Shown here in pieces: positions 9,054 to 16,351 of a DNA stretch of 16,351 nucleotides. Numbering within the stretch: the stretch's first letter is position 1; each line of letters begins with the position of its first letter. Source of the stretch: Stemphylium vesicarium (taxonomy: Eukaryota; Ascomycota; Dothideomycetes; Pleosporales; Pleosporaceae); assembly GCA_004380135.1 (NCBI GenBank), contig QXCR01000326.1:1-16351 (forward strand). Direction: 5' to 3'. A program made the translations under genes and the position numbers. Below the pieces are notes generated by a model, which did no database searches, had not been told where the DNA came from, and was given only the letters and a program-made list of their open reading frames with translations.

Positions 9054-10029
9054 TCACCTAGCATTCTCGGCGCTCAGCTCAGCCAAAAGTCCTCCTGCAT
9101 CCCTTTCTTTGGCATCTTCCTCGAGCCTCTTTTGAATGAACGCGCCCACCTCCTTGACCTTTTGTAGAGCAATGTTGGTACAGTTCAACAAGGCTAGCGG
9201 ATTGATTGTGGCGCCTCCGTACTTTGCGATCTGGCAAACCTCGCCATGCTTGTTCATGGTGAGAATGACCTCTCCTTGTCGAACCTGTTCTTCGGCCAAG
9301 TTTGCATCCACCAAGAATATCTCTCCCTCAAAGTATGAGAATGTCACACAGAGCGGCTGGTGAAGAATAGACAGCGGAATCGGTTCGCGCTCGCGTACGC
9401 TGAGAATGGTAGCTTTCTCGCCTTCGACTACAACATCGGGTCTCCGGAAGTGCTGGAGTGCGGCCATGACGGCGATGCAGGATGCGTCGATTAGACCACC
9501 GTCGTGATCGATGATATGTACGTCGGCGCGGAGAGCGAAGCATTTCAAGCCTGCGATGATGCAGAGCGACTCGGTATCGAGGGCATTCGAGCGACGAATG
9601 GCTTTTTCGAGTATACGCGAGAGGACGACTTCGGCGTCGGTAGGACTAACTCGAGATTAGAAACGCCACAACATGGAAAGCTGTGTAGTAGACATACCGG
9701 CCGACTTCAAATGCCGGTGAGGCCATGGGAGAGAACTCTGTGACTATCTGAAAGATGCCATCGAACTTGCGCTCTGGGGGTGGTGTCGTCACATCTACTG
9801 ATACTCGAGCAATGACCCTGCGATGCATTAGTATGCGCATTCAATATCGCGTCGTAAGTGTGTACCTGGTCTTTCCCAATTGCACATCTGCGACACCATA
9901 CTCGTCGCCGAAAGTGAGCTCAAGTGGGCGAAAGGCGTCAAAAGCGCGTCGGTCGATACGTATCTGTTCTTGTAGCGCCTGTTTGATGAACTCGCGCTCA
10001 TTGAGCGATATCTCAGCTTCTCGAGGCAT
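9054..10029 (-). CDS. RRP45: Exosome complex subunit RRP45 (EXOSC9-like, RNase PH fold)
   Basis: The exons are 10029-9866, 9817-9698 and 9645-9054, giving 291 residues with introns of 48 and 52 nt; yeast Rrp45 has 305. The protein is one of six RNase PH-like subunits of the eukaryotic RNA exosome ring, which guides RNA to the catalytic subunits in nucleus and cytosol; the ring itself is inactive in fungi. The N-terminus (MPREAEISLNEREF) and the segment RRAFDAFRPLELTFGDEYG are typical of Rrp45. Splicing of intron 1 restores LGKTRVIARVSVDV, a family core. The central IIDHDGGLIDASCIAVMAAL is a hallmark of the RNase PH fold. The second RNase PH subdomain follows (about 190-265), then a charged helical tail. 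It is divergently arranged with CWC15, 233 bp apart. Confidence 0.94.
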
Positions 10030-10262
10030 ACTGCCTCTCTACAGTGAATATGTGGTTGTTGTTTGAGACTTGGTGGTTGATAGGCAGGCATGGAAAATGC
10101 GGCGCGGGGAAAAGTGAACGCCGATGCTTAGCGCGACTTGACCATCTCGACCTGGTATGCGCCATTCTTTTACACATCAACCACACACGCCGTCCACCAC
10201 GCTCAAGACTTCCGAAACCAGCCCCCGATCAATCCGAGACCCCTCAATCACACGCGCCAACA
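10030..10262. promoter_or_regulatory. Divergent promoter region shared by RRP45 and CWC15
   Basis: The 233 bases between the two start codons must contain both transcription starts and both 5' leaders. The right half is C/A-rich (acacgccgtccaccacgc), as is common in fungal leaders. I see no clear TATA box. One shared regulator for two RNA-processing genes is possible but is inference. Confidence 0.55.
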
Positions 10263-11076
10263 ATGACGACCGCCCATAGGCCCACATTCGATCCCGCACG
10301 CGGCAAAGAAGCCCAGCGAGGACCTGCTTACCACCAGCGCCTCCTCCCAGCGCATACCACCCTCAAGCACAGGCAGCCGGGCCAGGGCGGAGATGCCGAC
10401 AACGCCCCACGCGACCTACGCGCCGAACTTTTGGAGGCCGAGGCACGTCACACGGCGAAGAAGAACGGCACATACGTGGAGCCAGATGCAGCAACTGATT
10501 CTAGAAATGCGCCCAAGCGCCAGCTTGACGCAGTCTCGGCGGCTGGAGACGGGGAAGAGGACGAAGCGACGCAAAAACGGCGGCGGATAGAAATGCTAGA
10601 GAAATTCAGGGAGGTGGATGCCGATGATAGCAGTAGTGAGAGCGACAGCAGCGACGATGAGTATATTTATAACATGTTTTGATTTCGCGTACTTGGCTAA
10701 CAACATCTCAGCGATGAAGACGAGGAAGACGAAACCGCAGCCCTCATGCGCGAGCTCGAAAAGATTAAAAAGGAGCGCGCCGCAGCCAAGGCCAAGGAGG
10801 AAGCAGAACGCGCAGCAGAAGAGGAGGAACAACGTGAAATTGATGTTGCACGAGGCAATCCTCTACTCAACGCCAAAGACTTTACCATGAAGCGCCGATG
10901 GGACGACGACGTAGTATTCAAGAACCAAGCACGAGGCACCGAAGACAGGAACAAGAAGAAGGAATTCATCAACGACATGCTGCGTTCTGACTTCCACAAG
11001 AAGTTCATGGTAAGATTGCGATTCCCATTATTCCCTACGCGGCTAACATAGCCTCCAGTCCAAATACGTACGATGA
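10263..11076 (+). CDS. CWC15: Pre-mRNA-splicing factor CWC15
   Basis: The exons are 10263-10660, 10712-11009 and 11059-11076, giving 237 residues; introns are 51 and 49 nt. Cwc15 (human CWC15/AD002) is a component of the Prp19-associated complex of the active spliceosome. The start MTTAHRPTFDPARG is the family's invariant N-terminus. The middle is disordered with an acidic serine tract (SSSESDSSDDD, about 122-134) interrupted by intron 1. A charged coiled-coil follows (RELEKIKKER). The conserved C-terminal block contains NPLLNAKDF, RRWDDDVVFKNQARG and the end DFHKKFM-SKYVR. The last exon has only 18 nt and encodes five residues plus stop. An in-frame ATG at 10050 gives an extension with no family resemblance, so I reject it. 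Confidence 0.95.
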
Positions 11077-11938
11077 GGTCATCACGCGTCTCTCACCTCT
11101 TTTCGACTTTTATTCTCATGCATTGCTGGCGTTCCTGTATCTTGGCGTACCGGGTCTGGATTCATTCACACGGAGTTTGTGTACAGCGTGGGATACCCCA
11201 GATCTTGGCGGAAATAAGGGAGCCAGTGACGAGACGGAATCTCGCAGGACCCTTATCGTTATCTCGATCAGCAACAAGAACTGCCATTCACGGATGTCAG
11301 CTTTATCTATCGCCTCAGCCCGTCGTTGCTAGCCACCGATCCAATCAAAAGCATGTTCGCGGATTTAGAGACCACCTGGAGGCTGTCCAGAATCGCTCAA
11401 TTGCTACATGAAAGGATGTCAATCTCGCGAGAAGCGTTCTGTAGGAACACAATCTTCAAAATAGCACATCGGTGCTCCATCTCGATCATAGCTACCAGGG
11501 CAGCGGATGTAATACGATTGCTTATTCTGCCAGCCACTATCTCCTCCGATCTGCATTATCGGCACCTTAGCGTCCTATAAGAGTACCAAGCACGCCTTGG
11601 CCCAGAGCTGCCATCCTCTTATAGCGCCTTTGCACCCCATGATCTACGCCATCCCGGCAGAGTGACCTCATGCAGCCTGAACTCCTCCCTCAGCATGCGC
11701 GTCTAGGATCAGCAGACGGGCTGAGTGAAGGGTGTTACATAGCACGTATATTAGTCCATCCAACTGCTCGTCACAGAGTTGAAGATCAACATACAAAATA
11801 AACCCATCTCTTTAATCCCAGTGTCAATACTGTCCAGATAGCCTTCCCATACCTCTAATAGTATAAACACCCACATCCTATATACATCCACCCGCCACCC
11901 AAGTTCGAAAAGCCTAGCTCCCACAAGAACGATTCAAA
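11077..11938. other. Intergenic region between CWC15 and the glycine-rich gene, no gene seen
   Basis: The 862-bp gap starts with the CWC15 3' flank. Two plus-strand open frames (11073-11411, 112 codons; 11326-11580, 84 codons) overlap each other and show no domain, signal peptide or repeat that I recognise. I found no minus-strand frame of note. The last ~160 bases are A/C-rich with tatatacatcc at about 11879 and are the probable promoter and leader of the next gene. Confidence 0.5.
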
Positions 11939-12491
11939 ATGGCAGGCTACGGCAACCGCACAGCACCCGACTACACCCCCGAAGACCTAGAAGCCCAACA
12001 CACAACCACACGTCTCGGCCTGGTGGATTCACACACACCCTACCACAATCCACATGAAAAGCACGGTTCAGGCATCACAGGCGGAGCAGGCTTCGGTACG
12101 TATATCTTCCTTCCCCCTTCCCTTCTTACCCAATACCTACTTCCCCCCTCCGTTTCAAACCCACCCTAACCCCCACTTTCCAGGAAACAAACGTTCCTCC
12201 TCCACCCCTTCAGCAGACAACTCGGAATTCCGCTTCGGTTCGCACTCCTCCACGACGCCGTACAGCAACCCCGCACCGCTGGGTAGCGGATCGACGGGCG
12301 GCGCTGGGTACGGGAATAAAACGGGGGAGATGGGGGGACCGGAGGCAGATAGTAGCCTGGGAAAGCTTGTGGAGAAGGTCGGGGGTGTGGTGGGGAGTGA
12401 AGGGTTGGTGATGAAGGGGAGGGGGTTGAGGGAGAAGGAGGGGTTTGGACGGGAGGATGACGGGGACGGTGTGGAGGGGGTTGCTAATTGA
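11939..12491 (+). CDS. Small glycine-rich protein with duplicated GSGxTGGAGxGNK motif
   Basis: The exons are 11939-12095 and 12184-12491, giving 154 residues; the intron is 88 nt (GTACGT...CCAG). The protein has no signal peptide, membrane segment or cysteine. It carries two copies of a motif: TPYxNP, a short linker and GSGxTGGAG(F/Y)GNK, at about residues 33-55 and 77-98. The intron cuts the first copy in phase 1 at Gly53, so its terminal NK lies on exon 2. The N-terminus (MAGYGNRT) echoes the end of the motif. The C-terminal part, LGKLVEKVGG...KGRGLREKEGFG, resembles hydrophilic stress-linked fungal proteins from memory; a dehydrin-like role is a guess. The 5' part of exon 2 is C-rich and the 3' part is strikingly G-rich. 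Confidence 0.75.
12416..12443 (+). other. Candidate G-quadruplex sequence inside the coding region
   Basis: Four runs of three or more G occur with loops of 1, 4 and 7 bases (12416-12419, 12421-12425, 12430-12432, 12440-12443), matching the usual G3+N1-7 pattern. Further G runs lie on both sides, from about 12331 to 12453. They are on the sense strand, so the mRNA could fold. Only the pattern is shown; it may simply reflect Gly/Glu codons. Confidence 0.5.
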
Positions 12492-13274
12492 GGAGATGGT
12501 AGAAACCTTCTACTTCGCTACTACACTTGCGAAATTTCCTAGTGTCTCTCGTGTAGGTAGTAAACCTCACTTAGTGTGTCTTTCTATATAATTTACAAGT
12601 TCTTGCTTTTAATATAGGTAGAATGATTATTATTAGCGCGTCTTGTCATTATTTAAGTGCGTACAACCTGGGAACCTCTGTGCCTCTATGCTAATATTAT
12701 TTAGTTAATATTAAAATATGTTAAAACTTTGCAGTATAAGGGTTATTCTCTAGATTCGTGTAATCTGGTATATCCAATCGCTTCTTGAATCAGCTGCATA
12801 GTTGTAAAGTTATTGTGCGTTGAAGTTGTGATGATTTTGGTGGGCTGGTGTTGTTGTGGCTCACCGGCTGCAGCGGCTCATCGGCCGAGTGGGCACTGTA
12901 GCGCCTGGGGAACGGCCGTCACCATATCGCGAGTAAAGCCACGCTGGAGCAGGACGGGAAATTATAGTATACATCAAAGGCTTATCTACTTAGTATCCAT
13001 AGCCGCCGAAGCAACAGATCTCGTGTCATGCTGCTGCACCTGTTGATTGAGGCCAAAGAGGCTTCTACGACAGCGCCAATGTGCTCACCGATTTGTCAAT
13101 TTCCGCCCCCAATGCCGCGCCACGTACGTTTCGTGCGTCGTCCGCAAATTTTCAAGGAACAAGGAGGGTCATAGCTGCAAGTCACAATATTGGGGTGAGC
13201 GTTAAAAGGTAGTGCGTACTCGAAAGACCCCTCAGAATACAGCTTGCAGCTTTCTCACACGACTCGGAAAAATC
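12492..13274. other. AT-rich intergenic stretch then GC-rich promoter, no gene seen
   Basis: From about 12530 to 12800 the sequence is visibly AT-rich, with many TA and AT steps (for example attatttagttaatattaaaatatg near 12700). This is unlike the flanking genes and could be an old transposon remnant altered by repeat-induced point mutation. From 12840 to 13000 it becomes GC-rich, with an imperfect direct repeat ggctcaccgg / ggctcatcgg (about 12858-12883). The final ~250 bases are probably the promoter of the next gene. The 77-codon frame at 12813-13046 has no recognisable content. Confidence 0.45.
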
Positions 13275-15356
13275 ATGCGCAGTCTGCCAAAGTACTGGCC
13301 CGTAGAAAGAGCACAGAATGAATCCGACTTGAACGTGTCTGCACCCCGATCGGGCCGCCGTCATTGGATCAATCCAGTGTGGATGATAGGCTCTTTCATC
13401 GCTGGTGTGGTTTTTGCTGTCGCGCACCACGTCTATTATGCAAGACTCAACAACACGCTCGTTGGTTCTGCTGCAAGGCAACAATGGCCTTTAAGGTGTG
13501 CTACCAATCCTCTATTTTGGTTTTTTTGCTAAACACTTAGATTCGGTACCACGTTCGCCTTCCTATTCAAGGCTTGCCTTGCGAATGCGACGGGCATAGC
13601 CTCTGCCCAATGGGTCTGGCGACGGTGTCGTCAGAAAGCTATCCAAATAGGCGCAATTGATGCCGCTCTAACTGTGGACCGCAACATCTTCATGTTTCTT
13701 AACCTAGAGTTTCTCGTCAAGTTCCCATTTGCTGTAGGAATTATGGTGATCTTTTGGTACTTCCATTAAGTGATCAAACGTTATAGTCATAGCTGACATA
13801 CCGACAAGGTGCATACCCATATCATCGCTAATTGCTCCAGCGACGTTGGGTGTCACGTCGATGCCGGACGAGACACTGCATTCGGCATCCGTATACCAAC
13901 CGGCAATTAGTAGTTTCGAGAGTGATGCATGGTATGTTTACTCACCTCGAGATTCACAACCAACCAGATTACAGCAGATGTTCAATGTCATAGCAGGTGG
14001 GCATTTTCCATGTAGGAACTGCATGTGAAACGTATGGCTGATTTCATACACCATTATATAGGCACAGGCGAACTGCTTCCTCTAAGTCCTCCTGGCAATC
14101 TACGAAACATCTCTTACATGATCGATTTGATTGTCCCCCTCGTCCGCTGCCAACGCAGCAATGAGACTGTACAAACAATTATTGCTCAGTCAGCTTTTGA
14201 TGAAGGTATTCTTGGGCTCAATGGAGAGGTAGTTCCTGAGAGCTCGATCTTCCATCCAGAAAACATGACTTTTACGGTGGATATCGCTGAATATAACATA
14301 ACCTTTCAAGGACAGATTGGCTACTATGCAATGGTCAAGACTACATCCAACTACATTGGCGAGCTATGGATCGTTGTCGCAGGAGTACCAGAAAGCGATT
14401 ATTCCTGGCCCAACACCTTGCCAGCTTCATACAGCGCCAACTTTTATACTTGCGTCCTACAGAACACTTCAGTGACTACCAACGTGTCATTTGTAGACAA
14501 TGTACAGACATTGCACGCCGTCACTATCAAGGAGACGGAAATGGCCACCTACAACGACGGCGGCGTTGGGGGAAACGAAACCTCCGCCAATTGGGCTCTT
14601 GAGAATTACCAAGCTTTTGGGGATCTACTCTTCAACGTGCTCTCCGGTTTTACCATGGTCGGCAATGATGGAGGTAGCGCCAACGCTTGGAACTGGACAA
14701 CGACAATGGACCAAACTGTTTTCGGCACGGCTCAAGATTTTGCTGCTATGACAGCTTTATGGAAAGATGGAGGGCTTGAGGATCCTGACATGATCCAGAG
14801 ACAGACTTTGAGCGCGATGATTGAAGAGTTCTCGTTGAATGCGTCTTGGAGTTTGATGGCCATGCCGAGATACAAGTGAGTCACTTCATTATCCATCCAG
14901 AAGAAGAACTGCCGTTGCTAACCCCTGGTAGCAGTCAATTGCAAACTCAACTCACCCAGACTCTTTGGCGCAACAAATACGCATATGATCCGGAAAATCT
15001 GCTTATCGCATACGGGTCAGTGGCCACAATCCCGCCCGCAAATGTACACGTACACTTTTGTCCTTGCGCAAAGCTAACCATGGGTTGTCAATAGATGTTC
15101 CATTCTAGCATGTTTCTTTACCATGCTGGCTGGCGGATACGCGTTCTACACCAGTGGCGACAATATAAATAGCCATTTCTCGTCGATCAGCAGAGTCATG
15201 CAAGGCCCAGATATCGCCGCGCTATTTGGCTCTGAAACGACCAGCACAAGCGTGATCGAGAAGAGAGTTACCGAAACGAGGATTCGACTATTGAAAGATG
15301 GGGATGCTGAACGGTTTCGCGTCAACGCAGAGAATGTATGCTTGAGTTCGATGTAG
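13275..15356 (+). CDS. Large glycosylated multi-pass membrane protein, fungal family of unknown function
   Basis: Six exons are proposed: 13275-13495, 13541-13756, 13809-13996, 14062-14875, 14935-15015 and 15095-15356 (593 residues, introns 45, 52, 65, 59 and 79 nt). The pattern matches, from memory, a large family of filamentous-fungal membrane proteins of unknown role, some carrying the doubtful name formylmethionine deformylase-like; I see no enzyme motif. Membrane segments lie near 35-55, 75-100 and 131-157, and one near 502-523. The domain between the third and the last has nine N-glycosylation sequons (such as NISY, NMTF, NITF and NASW), so it likely faces outside or the lumen. Joins restore QWPLRFGTTFAF and MVIFWCIPISSL. 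Two junctions are unsure: exon 3 may end at 14011, and exon 5 may start at 14932 (tandem acceptor). A further intron after 15335 is also possible. Confidence 0.8.
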
Positions 15357-15599
15357 GTGTGAGACTTAAAGCCAACAGGATCATGCATCGGCAGGTATTG
15401 CAGTTAACCAGACTTTTCAGATGGCAATGACTTTATTTTGTTATTGTCACGTCTATATTGTACATACGATCATAGGACACTGAGAACTAGTTCACCCTCG
15501 CCATCCGTCAAATCTCGCGGTGCCGTTCCTAGGTCAATTTACTGTTTCGGGAAACGCGACTCTGTCGCTTTGGCCCCTACCACTATAGCCACAAACGAC
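15357..15599. other. 3' flank of the membrane-protein gene, no gene seen
   Basis: About 240 bases carry no gene. A/T-rich sequence around 15420-15475 (tttattttgttattg) may contain the polyadenylation region. Beyond about 15500 the sequence resembles the repeat-like right end of the window. Confidence 0.4.
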
Positions 15600-15954
15600 T
15601 GTTAACGGCTATTTATACTCCTAAAACCTGTCGCCTAGATATGCGCATTATAGGAGCCCGCAAATTTAATTATAGGCTGCCGCCCGCGAAGTGGTTAGCG
15701 GTCTCTACCTTTTTTGTTACGGTCTGGGAGGTAAGGGCATTGCGCGTGTCACGTGCGTTGTCCTGGCGCTCCTCCCTCGCCTCCATGAGCACTTTCTCCC
15801 ATTACAAGCATCAGAGATACGTCATGTAAACAGACCCTGCTGCTGGCCCTTTAAGAGGCCAGCTCGAGCAGAACAACAGAACACAACAATACACTTCATA
15901 CTCTCACTACTGCTTCGCGCAGTTACGCTTTGATTTGCTACATTCTACACCGCA
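15600..15954 (+). mobile_element. Candidate LTR of a Copia-type retrotransposon remnant
   Basis: The segment begins TGTTAACGGC and ends ACCGCA, so it has the TG...CA ends expected of an LTR, and it is 355 bp long. It is followed directly by a plausible primer-binding site. A TATA-like tatttatactcc is near 15610, and the downstream half, rich in acaacagaacacaacaatac-type sequence, looks like an LTR R/U5 part. No second LTR copy is in the window, so the boundaries are estimates. No matching target-site duplication is seen at the two ends, which fits an element that continues rightward or is degraded. Confidence 0.4.
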
Positions 15955-15957
15955 ATA

Positions 15958-15968
15958 GTTATGAGCCC
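15958..15968 (+). other. Candidate half-tRNA (initiator Met) primer-binding site
   Basis: gttatgagccc is the exact reverse complement of gggctcataac, the anticodon stem-loop part of eukaryotic initiator methionine tRNA. Ty5 and several Copia-type elements are primed by a half-molecule of this tRNA, with this sequence a few bases after the LTR. Here it lies 3 bases after the proposed LTR end. Eleven bases are few, so the position is the main support. Confidence 0.5.
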
Positions 15969-16311
15969 GGATAGCGACTAAAATAAGCTCACTTACCTTA
16001 CTGGATTACGACTAAAAAGCTCGCTCACTTATAACAACTAATAGGCACCTATTGTTATACGGGGTTCGGCGACACTTCTCTGTTCCTGGTCCGTACTAAG
16101 GCAGGCGAGGTATTGTATGGCGGTAGGCCCGTAGAGTTGTCTGGCGACTAAGTGGGATAGTAGGTATTCGGGTAAAGACAATTCAATTCTATATGAGCGA
16201 TAGAATAACTAGTTGGCAATCTGGGTAAGAGATGTAACTATGAGAGTTGACCACAACGAGAGAAACAATGAAACCTTTCCATCCTTATATCCTCATCGCT
16301 GATTCCTGTGT

Positions 16312-16349
16312 CCTCCCGTGCCTCCCTGCCAAGCGGGAGGTTTGGGAGG
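16312..16349. repeat. Nested inverted repeat at the right edge
   Basis: cctccc at 16312-16317 can pair with gggagg at 16344-16349, and inside it cctccc at 16321-16326 can pair with gggagg at 16335-16340, with a 3 x 3 internal loop and an eight-base hairpin loop. The alternative pairing cctcccg/cgggagg (16312-16318 with 16334-16340) is also possible. It may be part of the transposon and is cut by the window end. Confidence 0.55.
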
Positions 16350-16351
16350 GC

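Larger units (their letters stand above)
15955..16351. other. Degraded or non-coding transposon interior, no gene seen
   Basis: After the candidate primer-binding site there is no long open frame and no gag-like sequence. A diverged direct repeat is visible (cgactaaaataagctcacttac at 15975-15996 and a similar copy at 16009-16031). A short hairpin follows (ataacaa...atagg ca cctattgttat, about 16031-16058). The region is AT-rich with scattered stops, as expected for a decayed element. Confidence 0.4.

Noticed and set aside
10050..10262. Upstream in-frame ATG extending CWC15 by 71 residues
   Set aside because: CWC15 proteins begin at MTTAHRPTFDP; the extension shows no family resemblance and occupies the divergent promoter.
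11073..11580. Two overlapping plus-strand frames of 112 and 84 codons after CWC15
   Set aside because: No domain, repeat or signal peptide; they overlap each other and the first begins inside the CWC15 terminal exon.
15336..15378. A possible extra 43-nt intron at the end of the large membrane protein
   Set aside because: The splice sites are plausible and in frame (phase 0), but the intron is shorter than all others here and the added tail has no clear family likeness; the stop at 15354 is simpler.
1..16351. Search for tRNA genes, CRISPR arrays, secondary-metabolite clusters or a multi-gene defence system
   Set aside because: No tRNA B-box pattern on either strand, no regular spaced repeats, no polyketide or peptide synthetase domains, and the neighbouring genes belong to unrelated processes.

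Overview
The window looks like nuclear DNA from a filamentous ascomycete (Pezizomycotina). A dothideomycete of the order Pleosporales is my best guess, by inference only. The evidence is many short spliceosomal introns (45-88 nt, GT...AG, often with a CTAAC/CTGAC-like branch site), intergenic gaps of 0.2-1.2 kb, and proteins that match fungal housekeeping families. There are no bacterial operons, CRISPR arrays, tRNA or rRNA genes that I can see.

Layout, left to right. 1-691 is the upstream flank of ATG3. 692-1848 (+) is ATG3, the autophagy E2-like enzyme (3 exons). 2064-2600 (-) is a small secreted protein with a possible Kex2 site (2 exons), convergent with ATG3. 3837-5960 (+) is a single-exon family-X DNA polymerase with a BRCT region (POL4-like). 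6135-7097 (+) is an unknown three-span membrane protein with a His-rich segment. 7328-8258 (-) is a DUF4336 protein (3 exons). 9054-10029 (-) is the exosome ring subunit RRP45 (3 exons). 10263-11076 (+) is the splicing factor CWC15 (3 exons, the last only 18 nt). 11939-12491 (+) is a glycine-rich protein built on a duplicated motif (2 exons). 13275-15356 (+) is a large glycosylated membrane protein (6 exons). The right end, from about 15600, looks like the remnant of a Copia-type LTR retrotransposon: a candidate LTR followed by a half-tRNA-type primer-binding site.

The genes do not form one pathway. RRP45 and CWC15, both RNA-processing factors, share a 233-bp divergent promoter region. ATG3 and POL4 are unrelated housekeeping or stress functions. 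The less-known content is the small secreted protein, the DUF4336 protein, the His-rich membrane protein, the glycine-rich repeat protein and the glycosylated membrane protein. I found no clear new multi-gene system. The best leads are the mixed active-site features of the polymerase, the secreted protein with a possible propeptide, the motif duplication interrupted by an intron, and the transposon remnant. All splice sites were assigned by eye from reading frame, splice consensus and family fit.
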